Source: JABFRJ01 sp963847145 (GTDB lineage: Bacteria > Pseudomonadota > Alphaproteobacteria > Rhizobiales > Hyphomicrobiaceae). From it: 64,000 nt of DNA. The translations under genes and the position numbers were made by a program. The stretch covers positions 124,001 through 188,000 of the forward strand of contig CAWJYN010000007.1 in the NCBI GenBank assembly GCA_963847145.1, read 5' to 3'. Below are positions 1-8,103 of the stretch, piece by piece. A model generated the notes under the pieces. It worked only from the letters and a program-made list of their open reading frames with translations, was not told the origin of the DNA and ran no database searches. Within the stretch, counting starts at the first letter, position 1; every line of letters starts with the position of its first letter.

Positions 1-71
1 AGCCGGTGGCGCCCAACGACACGCCGGACAACAAGCAGAAAAACCGGCGGATCGAATTTATCGTCGAGTGA
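1..71 (+). CDS. C-terminal end of an OmpA/MotB-type peptidoglycan-binding protein (partial)
   Basis: The window opens inside a reading frame (frame from base 3) that ends at 69-71. The last 22 residues contain NKQKNRRIEFIV, the usual ending of OmpA-like domains, whose Asn-Arg-Arg-Ile-Glu segment closes the peptidoglycan-binding fold. Family members anchor the outer membrane or a flagellar or Tol complex to the wall. Everything upstream lies outside the window, so the protein type (Pal, OmpA porin, MotB or a stand-alone OmpA domain) cannot be told. Confidence 0.7.
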   Translation, partial: PVAPNDTPDNKQKNRRIEFIVE

Positions 72-143
72 CGCCTGCCGGCTCTGGAATGACTTTGGGA
101 CTTGCGGCGGCTGAGTTGATCAGCCGCCGCAAGTGTTTTGAGG

Positions 144-617
144 CTACGGCTTACGTTTCAGGGTCTGCACTGCTTGCTCCAGTGCTTGCAGGAATTGCGA
201 GCGATCGGCACGCGTGAAGGCTGCGTTGTAGGTCTGTGCCGCGCCTGTCTCGCGCAGGTGCGCCATCAGATTGCGATGCGCCAAGGTCATGCCCATGCTG
301 CCAGGCGTGTGGACCTTGCCGTTGGGAGCCAGCACCACTGACCCTGCCGTCACGCAGCGCGATGCCAGCGGTATGTCCTGCGTGATCACGATGTCGCGCG
401 GTCCAGCCCGTTCGGCAATCCAGTCGTCAGCCACATCGGGCCCGTCAGGCACGACGACCCGTTCAAAGCCTGGCCCCTCTGGCAGCCGCATGAACGCGTT
501 CGATACGAACCGCACCGGCAAGGCATGGCGAAGCGCTACCCGCGCGATCTCGTCTTTCACCGGACAGGCGTCGGCATCAACGTAGATCGTGATCGGAGAT
601 GGAACGTTATCAGCCAT
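144..617 (-). CDS. YaiI/YqxD family protein (UPF0178, DUF188)
   Basis: The 157-residue protein matches the DUF188 family over its whole length. It has the N-terminal IYVDADACPVK motif (about residues 11-21), then GPDVADDWIAE and DIVITQDIPLA, typical of this PIN-like fold with conserved acidic residues. The biochemical role of the family is not established; a nuclease activity is inferred only from the fold. The reading frame stays open for 21 codons further upstream, but the ATG at 617 gives the usual family N-terminus. It stands alone, convergent with the truncated OmpA gene. Confidence 0.88.
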   Translation of the reverse strand: MADNVPSPITIYVDADACPVKDEIARVALRHALPVRFVSNAFMRLPEGPGFERVVVPDGPDVADDWIAERAGPRDIVITQDIPLASRCVTAGSVVLAPNGKVHTPGSMGMTLAHRNLMAHLRETGAAQTYNAAFTRADRSQFLQALEQAVQTLKRKP

Positions 618-1014
618 GGCTGCTCGGCCGTTTGCTCTGGGTGAGCGGCAAGCCATGCCTTGCGGCTCAGTCCTCGGCAAGCACGGCTGGCTAAAATTAA
701 CTCAGTTTCTCGAAACCTGCCGGCTGCCAATGCTCCCTCACTGTTGCGGGCTTAAAATCCGGGTCTCAAGTTCCGCGCAGACGGGACGCCCAAAAGACTG
801 CCGCTCTTTGACATCGTGAGTTTTTTTGACCCAATCCCGATGGCGACGCCGCCCCGGGGCCAGCTGACGCTTGACCGATCGGGGACGCCCGATCTGGGCG
901 CGGGGCTGGCTCCGGTTGGCGGGCACCCGCGCTGCGTGTTCCACGGGGAACAGATCGCCCGGGCTATCGCCGCTAGAGTTCGGGTCATCGCCCCTCTGGC
1001 TCCGAGATACGCCC
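618..1014. other. Intergenic stretch with no supported gene
   Basis: About 400 bases between the YaiI gene (minus) and the coiled-coil gene (plus). The frame of the downstream gene is open back to a TTG at 871, but the translated 871-1014 segment has no recognisable domain and the ATG at 1015 directly precedes the basic/hydrophobic N-terminus. No RNA gene or clear terminator is seen. Confidence 0.4.
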
Positions 1015-2208
1015 ATGTTCCCCGCTCGCCGCAAAAACCCCAAAACCGCCAATGCACCATTGCGTTGGAACCGGGCCGTGCTGTCGCTTGGCACGCAAGG
1101 CGCCATCCTGGCTGCTGCCGCGACCAGTGTTGCGGCGATCGCTCTTCACGTGAATGGCCGCATGACGCCAGACCCGGTGCTGCAGCAATTGACAGTGACG
1201 GCAACGCGGGCGGCCACGGCCAAAACGGAGACGTATCTCGTGTCCGCGTTGAAAACGAAACAGGCCGGCTCTGCTGCGGTAGCGCCTTCGGTGGATGCGT
1301 CGACGCAGGCACTACCGGCTGCAGCGCCAGAGCCGGTGCACGTCGCGGCCCTCTGGCTACCGCCCGTACCCGCGTTGCCGCCGCCTGCCGCATTGGCTCC
1401 AGCAGCGCCCGCTGAACCGGCACCAGCGGCCACGGCTCCGCTGCCAGTTGAACACCATGCAGAGCCAGCACCTGTGGTGATGGCCGCGCTGCCGCTACCA
1501 GCGCCGGAGATCGTGCCGCAGCCGTCAGACTTGGCGATCTCAGCAGCACCGTCGATGACGGCCGTGATCAGCGCGGCGCCGGTTGCTGTTGCTGCTGCGA
1601 TGTCGATGCTGGTCGGTCCGCCGGCTGCCGGCCCGGCGCCGAGCCAGGCGCTGCCAGTTGCGGACTGGCCCAATTCTGTCTTCGAGGCTGACCGCCTGCG
1701 TCAACAAAAAGCTGAGGCTGAGGCTGAGGCGCGCGCGGCTGAAAGGGTCCGTCGTCTGGCCGAGGAACGCCGCGTTACCGAAATTGCCGAAGCGCGGGCG
1801 CGGGCGGCTGAGCGGGTGCAGACTGAGGCCCGCGTTCAGGCCCGTCTCGAAGACATTGCGCGCAAAGCTGCTGCCCGCCGTGCCGACGAAAAGCGCGAAG
1901 TGGCCGAAAAGCGCGAAGCGACCGAACAGGCGCGCAAACGTGCCGATGAAAAATCCCGAGCCGCTGCTGTAGTCGAGCGCCGTGAACGCGCCGAGGCCGA
2001 GGAGCGCGCGTCGACAAAACGTGCCGACGCCGCCAAGTCTGCGCAACGGGAACGCTTTGCTGCAGCGCTGGCCGAACGCGAGCGGTCCGCTGCGCCCAAA
2101 AAGACTGCCGGCGTGCAGATTGCGCTCAATACCAAATGCGCGGCCATGCCGTTGACGCGCAACTGGATCGGCGGCGTCATGTTCCGCAGCGGGTTCCGCA
2201 GCTGCTGA
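1015..2208 (+). CDS. Membrane-anchored Pro/Ala-rich coiled-coil protein, TolA-like in architecture
   Basis: The 397-residue protein has a basic N-terminus, one hydrophobic segment near residues 20-45, then a long low-complexity Ala/Pro region to about residue 220. A highly charged Ala/Glu/Arg-rich segment with heptad-like character (many AERVRRLAEE-type blocks) runs from about 225 to 365, followed by a short tail with two cysteines. This layout resembles TolA or other periplasm-spanning proteins, but no TolA C-terminal domain is recognisable and no tolQRB genes are adjacent. Low-complexity composition makes similarity searches unreliable, so the function is unknown. The ATG at 1015 was chosen over the in-frame TTG at 871 because it gives a normal membrane-anchor N-terminus. 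Confidence 0.6.
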   Translation: MFPARRKNPKTANAPLRWNRAVLSLGTQGAILAAAATSVAAIALHVNGRMTPDPVLQQLTVTATRAATAKTETYLVSALKTKQAGSAAVAPSVDASTQALPAAAPEPVHVAALWLPPVPALPPPAALAPAAPAEPAPAATAPLPVEHHAEPAPVVMAALPLPAPEIVPQPSDLAISAAPSMTAVISAAPVAVAAAMSMLVGPPAAGPAPSQALPVADWPNSVFEADRLRQQKAEAEAEARAAERVRRLAEERRVTEIAEARARAAERVQTEARVQARLEDIARKAAARRADEKREVAEKREATEQARKRADEKSRAAAVVERRERAEAEERASTKRADAAKSAQRERFAAALAERERSAAPKKTAGVQIALNTKCAAMPLTRNWIGGVMFRSGFRSC

Positions 2209-2262
2209 GCAGAGTTGCAATCAAGTATCGAAGCGCTGTGGCGCTCCGATTTCACCGCAAGC

Positions 2263-3295
2263 TTACGCCCCGATGCCTTTGTTGATGAACTCAAGGCTGT
2301 AGGCTTTCTTTACATCGAGCCCGGGCGTGAACACGCCGGCTTTCGTCATCTGGTCATAGAAGTTGGCCCAGCGTGCGTCCGTCATGGCACCGATGCCGAG
2401 CTTGAGTGCATCGCCTGATTTGACGATGCCGCGGGCGTTCATGGTTTTGAGTGCGAACTCGAGTTTGTCGTCGCTCATATCGGGGTTGTCTTTGCGGATG
2501 AGTTCGTTGGCGGCTTTGGTGCCCTCGCCGCCCTTGATGTACTCAGCCCAGCCTTCGAGCGACGCATTCATGAAGCGCTGGATGACGTCTTTCTTGGTGT
2601 CGACCAGCTTACGCGAGATGTTGGCGGTGGTGTTGTAGTTGTCGAAACCAGAGTTGGCGATCAGATGAACGACCGGCTTGATGCCGCTTTCTTTCTCGAT
2701 GGCAAACGGCTCGGACGTCACGAAGCCTTGTTGCGACATCTGCTTGTCGGCAATGAACGGGGCCATGTTGAACGTGTAGGGACGCGCCTGCTCCTCGGCA
2801 TAACCGAAGCGCGCTTTGAGGTAGGGCCAGTAGCTGGTGCGCCCGCCGGCGCCAACAAGGATCGGCTTGCCTTTCAGCGCTTCCAGGCTGTCATGGCCAA
2901 CGCCGGGGTGCGAGATGATGACCTGCGGGTCTTTTTGGAAGTAAGACGCGATACACAGGAATGGCAGGTTCTCTTTCACGTAATTGATAGCTTCGAATGA
3001 GTTCGACATCACGCAGTCAACTGCGCCGCCGAGCAGCAACTGCGATGGGTTCTGCTGCGGACCGCCGGGACGCAGATCAATATCGATGCCGTACTTTTTG
3101 AACAGGCCCGCGCTCTTCGCCGAGATAGAACCCGCCGTGTTCGGCCTGCGCGCGCCAGTTGGTCTGGTAGCTGAATTTGTCCAGGCCCTGCGCGGTTACC
3201 TGCGTGAGAACGCCCGGCATCGCGATGGCTGCGCTGGTGCCGCCGACGAGGCGCAAAGCGTTCCGGCGTGTGAGGTGGTTTGTCGTCTTTGGCAT
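2263..3295 (-). pseudogene. ABC transporter substrate-binding protein (NMT1/ThiY-like), broken by a one-base frameshift
   Basis: The N-terminal frame (3295 down to about 3121) has a twin-arginine-type signal (TRRNALRLVGG) and then FSYQTNWRAQAEHGGFYL, typical of NMT1/SsuA-like binding proteins. Reading then runs off frame to a stop at 3077. The other frame carries the natural continuation AKSAGLFKKYGIDIDLRPGG, then QLLLGGAVDCVMSN and the rest of the protein to the stop at 2263. One extra C in the run near 3119-3121 explains the break; the span is 3n+1 bases, and removing it would restore about 343 residues. No permease or ATPase gene lies next to it. The family binds pyrimidine precursors, sulfonates or related small molecules; the ligand here is unknown. 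Confidence 0.85.
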
Positions 3296-3565
3296 CGTGA
3301 TACCTCTCCTGTTGCAGCGTTACATTTTGGCGAACGGTGGTTTTGCGAACTGCGAGCCAGTCGTGATTGGCGCACATATCGGCCTTGAAATGTGCGCGGA
3401 CCATATACGGAGGTAACTCCGCTGGCAAAGCCGCCGCAAAAGGGACGATGCCCAAAACTTCGGCAGTGGCTTCGTGCTCTCCCGGGCTGTGGCTCACGCC
3501 TTGACCCGGCCACCCGCCGCAGCCAAACATGGGCTCTTCCAATTTTGCTTCAAGGATGACGATTG

Positions 3566-4951
3566 ATGACCACCGGCGATCCCGCGCGCGCGAAAGCAGA
3601 CGTCCCCAGCTACGACATCGCCGGCCTGCTGAGCGAGCTTGGCGATATCCCGGTGATCACCGATGCCACCACCGTCCGTCGCAAGAGCCGCGACTATTTC
3701 TGGTACTCGCCCATTCTCAACAAGCAGCTGCACGGCAAGTCGGCGCACGCTGTCGTCGCGCCACGCACCGAAGCCGACATCCTCAAGACCGTCGCTCGGT
3801 GCGTGAAGCGCCGCATTCCGATCACCGTCCGCGCAGGTGGTACGGGGAACTACGGCCAGGCGGTGCCGCTGCAGGGCGGCGTGGTGCTCGACATGGCGGC
3901 GCTCGACAAAGTGCTGTGGTGGAAGCCCGGCGTTGGCCGTTTCCAGGCCGGTGCCAAGATGCACGAGATCGACGCGCTGACCCGGCCCGGCGGCTACGAG
4001 ATCCGCATGCATCCCTCAACCAAGCGGATGGCCACTATCGGCGGCTTCGTCGGTGGCGGCTCCGGCGGTATCGGCTCGATCACCTATGGCGGCTTGCGCG
4101 AACCCGGCAACATCATCGCCGCCCGCGTCGTCACCATGGAGGAAACGCCACGCATTATCGAGCTGCGTGGCGACGCCGCACAGAAGATTAATCGCGCCTA
4201 CGGTACGACAGGCATCATCACTGAACTTGAAATGCCGCTGGCGCCGGCGTGGCCGTGGGTCGAACTCGTCGTTGCTTTCGATGGCTTCATGGATGCGGTG
4301 CGCTTTGGCTACGACGCGGCACTGGCCGACGGCATCGTCAAGAAGCTGATCACCCCCATGGTGCCCGAGCTGACACCGCACTTCGGTGCGCTGAAGCCGC
4401 ACTGCCCCGAAGGCAAGGCGATCCTGATTGCCATGATTGCCGAGCCCTCGCTGCAAGCGTTCAAGTCGATGCTTGGCAACCGCGGCCAGATCACACTCGA
4501 ACAGCCGTTCGACGAAAGCCCGGCGAAAGTCCCGCTGTATGAGTACACCTGGAACCATACTACGCTGCATGTGCTGAAAACTGACCGCACAGTCACCTAT
4601 CTGCAATGCTTGTTCCCCCATGCGCGCGTGCTCGAAAGTGTCGAGCAGATGTGGACAATGTTTCCGGGGGAGGTCTTGCCGCATCTCGAATTCATTCGCT
4701 TTGGTGGCCGGGTGACCTGCAGTTCGCTGCCGGTGGTGCGTTACACGACGGAGGCGCGCCTCAATGAAATCATCGATAGCCACGAGGCCAATGGCGTCAC
4801 CATCGCCAACCCGCACGTCTACACCGTTGAAGACGGCAGCCGTCACAAGCGCGTCGATGCGGCCGACCAGCTCGGATTCAAACATGAAGCCGATCCGCAC
4901 GGCCTCCTCAATCCCGGCAAAATGCGCACGTTCGTGCCGAAGGTCGGGTGA
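3566..4951 (+). CDS. FAD-linked oxidase (PCMH-type, GlcD/BBE-like)
   Basis: The 461-residue protein has a PCMH-type FAD domain: the FAD pyrophosphate segment VRAGGTGNYGQAVPLQGG (near residues 88-105), GGFVGGGSGGIGSI, and the C-terminal DPHGLLNPGK signature of the FAD-linked oxidase family. Such enzymes oxidise hydroxy acids, aldonolactones or aromatic alcohols; the substrate cannot be read from sequence. The ATG at 3566 is preceded by AAGGA and is preferred over the overlapping TTG at 3563. The next gene starts 11 bases after the stop, so the two are probably co-transcribed. The gene is divergent from the frameshifted binding-protein gene. Confidence 0.85.
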   Translation: MTTGDPARAKADVPSYDIAGLLSELGDIPVITDATTVRRKSRDYFWYSPILNKQLHGKSAHAVVAPRTEADILKTVARCVKRRIPITVRAGGTGNYGQAVPLQGGVVLDMAALDKVLWWKPGVGRFQAGAKMHEIDALTRPGGYEIRMHPSTKRMATIGGFVGGGSGGIGSITYGGLREPGNIIAARVVTMEETPRIIELRGDAAQKINRAYGTTGIITELEMPLAPAWPWVELVVAFDGFMDAVRFGYDAALADGIVKKLITPMVPELTPHFGALKPHCPEGKAILIAMIAEPSLQAFKSMLGNRGQITLEQPFDESPAKVPLYEYTWNHTTLHVLKTDRTVTYLQCLFPHARVLESVEQMWTMFPGEVLPHLEFIRFGGRVTCSSLPVVRYTTEARLNEIIDSHEANGVTIANPHVYTVEDGSRHKRVDAADQLGFKHEADPHGLLNPGKMRTFVPKVG

Positions 4952-4962
4952 GGAGCTCGGCG

Positions 4963-5550
4963 ATGCGCGTTCTGTATCTTTACTGCCATCCGCTGCCGGA
5001 GAGTTTTCATGCGAGCATCCTGCAGGAGAGCCTGAAGGGCCTGGCCGAGGCTGGCCACGACGTCGATCTGTGCGACCTCTACAAGGAAAAGTTCGATCCC
5101 GTGCTGTGGGAGCAGGACCGCCGCGACTATCACGATCTCTCAAAGAATCAGCGCGGACTTGAGACGCACATCGAGCGCCTGCGCCGCGCGGATGCGCTGG
5201 TCGTGCAGTTCCCGACGTGGACGTTCGGGCTGCCTGCGATGCTCAAAGGTTACTTTGATCGCATCATGATGCCGGGCGTCGCGTTCGATATCACCGACCC
5301 TGGTAACGTCAAACCAATGCTGTCGAATATCCGCTCAATTACTGGCGTTTCGACGTATGGGCGTCCGCGTTGGGTGGCGATGTACGTCGGTGATCCGCCG
5401 CGCCGGACCGTCGTGCGCTATCTGCCGCGCCTCATGCACGCGAAGTGCCGCGTCAACTACCACGCACTCTATCACATGAATGTCGCAAGCCTCTCGCAAC
5501 GCACTGCGTTTATGGAGCGCGTGCGTGGCGCGATGCGCGATTTGGCGTGA
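4963..5550 (+). CDS. NAD(P)H:quinone oxidoreductase of the flavodoxin-2 fold (YwrO/KefF-like)
   Basis: The 195-residue protein begins MRVLYLYCHPLPESFHASI, the classic flavodoxin-like FMN/FAD phosphate-binding start, and continues with ADALVVQFPTWTFGLPAMLKGYFDRIM, the hallmark of the NQO1/MdaB/KefF group. It would transfer two electrons from NAD(P)H to quinones. The start at 4963 has AGGAG seven bases upstream. It follows the FAD oxidase by 11 bases, suggesting a small redox operon in which the two flavoproteins act on related compounds; that link is inference. Confidence 0.85.
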   Translation: MRVLYLYCHPLPESFHASILQESLKGLAEAGHDVDLCDLYKEKFDPVLWEQDRRDYHDLSKNQRGLETHIERLRRADALVVQFPTWTFGLPAMLKGYFDRIMMPGVAFDITDPGNVKPMLSNIRSITGVSTYGRPRWVAMYVGDPPRRTVVRYLPRLMHAKCRVNYHALYHMNVASLSQRTAFMERVRGAMRDLA

Positions 5551-5674
5551 TGCGACTGCTCCAAAAGCGCGACAAAATGGGCGCAACTTGCACGTAGCGT
5601 CAAAGAAACGCTTGATTTCCGCAGCAATCCGCGACATCACACGCGCTCTTTGACTTACAACCAGGATGTTTCCA

Positions 5675-6022
5675 ATGGCTGCCAAGCCCGCAAAACCCGC
5701 CAAAAAAGCTGCTAAAGCGCCCGCTAAACCAGCCGGCGCCAAGCCCGACACCGTGACGCTCCGTCATCTCGGCACCGCCCTTGCGGAAGCCCACGAGATG
5801 CCCAAGAAGCAGGCCAATGCCATCCTTGAAGATCTCGTCGGCATGGTCACCAAGCACCTCAAGAAGGGTGCCCGCATCCGGATGACGGGCCTTGGCATTC
5901 TGCAGGTCCGCAAGCGCGCCGCCCGCATGGGCCGCAACCCCGCTACAGGCGAAGCCATCAAGATCAAGGCGTCCAAGAAGGTCGCGTTCCGCGCTTCCAA
6001 AGAACTGAAAGAACAAGTCTAA
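5675..6022 (+). CDS. HU/IHF-family DNA-binding protein with a lysine/alanine/proline-rich N-terminal tail
   Basis: The 115-residue protein has a roughly 27-residue basic tail of Lys-Pro-Ala repeats (AKPAKPAKKAAKAPAK) followed by an HU-like domain: LAEAHEMPKKQANAILEDL, then RIRMTGLGILQVRKRAARMGRNPATGEAIKI, which is the DNA-binding arm region. HU-like proteins bend DNA and organise the nucleoid. The histone-H1-like tail is a variant seen in several alphaproteobacteria. CCAGGA sits eight bases before the ATG at 5675, which decides this start over the ATG at 5666. Confidence 0.88.
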   Translation: MAAKPAKPAKKAAKAPAKPAGAKPDTVTLRHLGTALAEAHEMPKKQANAILEDLVGMVTKHLKKGARIRMTGLGILQVRKRAARMGRNPATGEAIKIKASKKVAFRASKELKEQV

Positions 6023-6044
6023 GCGCAACAGCCGGGCACTTGTA

Positions 6045-6097
6045 CCGTCCGGATCTGCGATCACTTGTTCGTCCAAGTCATCAGCAGGTCCGGACGG
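6045..6097 (+). terminator. Long-loop inverted repeat after the HU gene, possible terminator
   Basis: A perfect 9-base inverted repeat (CCGTCCGGA at 6045-6053, TCCGGACGG at 6089-6097) lies just after the HU-like gene. The loop is about 35 bases and only a short T run follows, so it is a weak terminator candidate at best. Confidence 0.3.
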
Positions 6098-6116
6098 CGT
6101 TTGCCGCAGGTTCGCG

Positions 6117-6347
6117 TCAGAGCGACCGCAGCAGACATCCGGCGGCCAAGATCAAATAGGCCAGGAACAAGCCGATAAATTCGGTGTATTCGTTCAGGCC
6201 AGGGATCCGTGCGCCGAAGAACTTGGCGAACACGACCGCCATCATAATCACGAACGAAAACAAGAACGTCAGCATTGACGGTGCTTTAAGGCCCATGCGC
6301 GTGCTCGTTTCAGTGAGTGGGTTGGTTGTCGCTTGTGCTCTTGCCAT
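6117..6347 (-). CDS. Small two-helix membrane protein, unknown function
   Basis: The 76-residue product has a short polar N-terminus and two hydrophobic helices (about residues 25-42 and 55-75) separated by GARIPGLNEYTEF. The ATG at 6347 has GAGGA five bases upstream and is preferred to the in-frame ATGs at 6359 and 6374. No family was recognised. It faces the HU gene convergently. Confidence 0.5.
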   Translation of the reverse strand: MARAQATTNPLTETSTRMGLKAPSMLTFLFSFVIMMAVVFAKFFGARIPGLNEYTEFIGLFLAYLILAAGCLLRSL

Positions 6348-6481
6348 GAGGTTCCTCATCGGCTGGCGCCTCATCAGGCGGTTGATGACCCGCGCAGCCC
6401 TGATGGCGCGTTAGCCAAGCTCCGGGTTAGCTGATTCGCTCGATGCGCAGAACAAGGTGCGTCTGCCTGTTGAAAAACAGC

Positions 6482-6505
6482 AACGGCGCCACTTGGGGCG
6501 CCGTT
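6482..6505 (-). terminator. Intrinsic terminator between 6117 and 6548
   Basis: A 9-base perfect stem (AACGGCGCC at 6482-6490, GGCGCCGTT at 6497-6505) has a 6-base loop. Read on the minus strand it is followed by GCTGTTTTTC, and read on the plus strand by TGTTCC. It sits just past the stop of the minus-strand gene at 6548, so termination of that gene is most likely. Confidence 0.7.
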
Positions 6506-6547
6506 TGTTCCACAAATCTGATTGCTGCCGGCGGCCGCCGCTGATGC

Positions 6548-6949
6548 TCAACCGGAGAGCTGCCAGCGTTTGTCCGCCGCACGGCAGGCGATGCCTTCAA
6601 CCTTGCTCGACCGCTGCGGGGTGTTGAGCATGACGATCAGATGGCGGCACGGCTGGCCGCTGGTGTCTTTGAAGGATGCTGTCGGCTGTGCCATGCCGGA
6701 GAGGCGGCCATCCCGGCGGTGCCAAACGTACGTGCTGCCGTCGGCGACTTCAGAGAGTGCGATCCGGATGCCTTCGAGGGTGGCTGCGGCGTCGGTCTCG
6801 TCCAGCGCTGTTGGGATATTCGGCAGCGTGCGGACCGGCGGTGGTTCGCTGGCTGTTTCAACGCCGCGATCATCGGCGCTTGCAGCGAAGCCACTGATCA
6901 GCAGCGAGAGTACGGCTGCGGCGCAGGCCGCCATAGTTCCAAAACGCAT
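6548..6949 (-). CDS. Exported RT0821-like surface antigen domain protein
   Basis: The 133-residue protein has an N-terminal signal sequence (MRFGTMAACAAAVLSLLISGFAA) and a C-terminal region GSTYVWHRRDGRLSG ... SGQPCRHLIVML ... VEGIACRAADKRWQL. This matches the pattern of the alphaproteobacterial 16-kDa/RT0821 surface-antigen family, including two conserved cysteines that could form a disulfide. The start at 6949 is preferred to the upstream in-frame ATG at 7045 because it places the signal peptide at the terminus. It is divergent from pdxH. The cellular role of the family is not known. Confidence 0.6.
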   Translation of the reverse strand: MRFGTMAACAAAVLSLLISGFAASADDRGVETASEPPPVRTLPNIPTALDETDAAATLEGIRIALSEVADGSTYVWHRRDGRLSGMAQPTASFKDTSGQPCRHLIVMLNTPQRSSKVEGIACRAADKRWQLSG

Positions 6950-7079
6950 ACGCACATCCAACTCAAACGCACGACCCACTGCCGCGCTCCGCTCGTGCGG
7001 GCTGCGACTGCGGTGAGAGTGGGCAAACACAGTTAAAGAAGTCATAACACCGGCTGAGGTTCAGCACGGGACAACGCCC

Positions 7080-7742
7080 ATGAGCATTTCGACCACCGGT
7101 GCCAACACCGCTGACACAACGGCAGCGCCAGATTTTCAGAGCGCGGCTGATCCGTTCCCGCTGTTTAATCAGTGGTTCGCGGATGCGCAGGCGCACGAGA
7201 TCAACGATGCCAATGCGATGGCGCTGGCAACAGCGGATGCCAGCGGCCTGCCGAATGTGCGGATGGTATTGCTGAAGGGGCTTGATGGGGCGGACGCTGG
7301 TGCGGCGCGTGGGTTTGTTTTCTACACCAACTATGAGAGTGCCAAAGGGCGTGAGTTGTTGGCGAGTTCCAAGGCGGCGCTGCTGTTTCATTGGAAATCG
7401 CTGCGGCGTCAGGTGCGGATACGGGGGCCGGTGAGCCTTGCGACGGCAGCCGAGGCCGATGTCTATTTCGCGTCGCGCCCGCGTGGATCGCAGATCGGTG
7501 CGTGGGCATCGGATCAGTCGCGGCCGTTGGAAAGCCGCACATCACTGGAGATGGCGGTGGCGCAGGTGACCACCAAGTATGGTGCGGGTGCCATTGCGCG
7601 TCCGCCGCATTGGTCTGGTTTTCGGGTGACGCCACTGGAGATCGAGTTTTGGCACGACCGGCCCTTCCGGCTGCATGAGCGGTTGGTGTTTCGCCGGAGC
7701 GCACCGGGGCAGGCCTGGGCGCGCACGGGGCTGTTTCCGTAA
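7080..7742 (+). CDS. pdxH: Pyridoxamine/pyridoxine 5'-phosphate oxidase
   Basis: The 220-residue flavoprotein oxidises pyridoxine or pyridoxamine 5'-phosphate to pyridoxal 5'-phosphate with FMN and O2. Family hallmarks are present in order: NAMALATADASGLPNVRMVLLKG (FMN-binding start), FVFYTNYESAKGRELL, ALLFHWKSLRRQVRIRGPV, the SRPRGSQIGAWASDQS block, and the C-terminal WHDRPFRLHERLVFRR region. Length is normal for the family. It stands alone, divergent from the surface-antigen gene. Confidence 0.95.
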   Translation: MSISTTGANTADTTAAPDFQSAADPFPLFNQWFADAQAHEINDANAMALATADASGLPNVRMVLLKGLDGADAGAARGFVFYTNYESAKGRELLASSKAALLFHWKSLRRQVRIRGPVSLATAAEADVYFASRPRGSQIGAWASDQSRPLESRTSLEMAVAQVTTKYGAGAIARPPHWSGFRVTPLEIEFWHDRPFRLHERLVFRRSAPGQAWARTGLFP

Positions 7743-7882
7743 GTGGGGAGCGTGGCGTCCAGGCCACTTGCGCGGCGCGGCTACGGCCGGTTAACACATC
7801 GTCGATAGGTTCGGGGGCCGGACAACTGGGTGGACGTGCGGGAAGTGCGGGGGATGCCATGAAAAGTCCGGGGGGGTTGACC

Positions 7883-8065
7883 ATGCTGATGGTCGTGTCG
7901 GTCGCCATGCTGGCTATGGCGGGCAACCAGCCGCGCGCGGGCCAGCGCGATCAAGCAGGGCTGTTCGCCCGCAAGAGTGCCAAGTCTGGGTGCCCTTCTG
8001 GCATGCGCTACAGTTCGTTCTATGCCGCGTGCGTGCATGGTTGGACACTGGCATCGAGCCGTTGA
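7883..8065 (+). CDS. Possible small exported peptide with a Cys pair
   Basis: The roughly 360 bases between pdxH and the aminotransferase contain one plausible small gene. The 60-residue product starts MLMVVSVAMLAMAGNQ, resembling a signal peptide, and ends with CPSGMRYSSFYAAC, two cysteines 13 residues apart. A G-rich stretch just before the ATG at 7883 could act as ribosome-binding site. Another ATG lies in frame at 7859. No family was recognised and codon evidence is weak over so short a length. Confidence 0.35.
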   Translation: MLMVVSVAMLAMAGNQPRAGQRDQAGLFARKSAKSGCPSGMRYSSFYAACVHGWTLASSR

Positions 8066-8103
8066 CGCGCATTCCAACATAAGCCTGGTTGCAGCTGCTG
8101 CGC

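Noticed and set aside
752..1549. 265-codon minus-strand frame over the coiled-coil gene
   Set aside because: Composition is a reverse image of the Ala/Pro-rich region; no start context and no similarity.
4016..5143. 375-codon frame antisense to the FAD oxidase gene
   Set aside because: No recognisable domain; the plus strand encodes a full PCMH-type oxidase.
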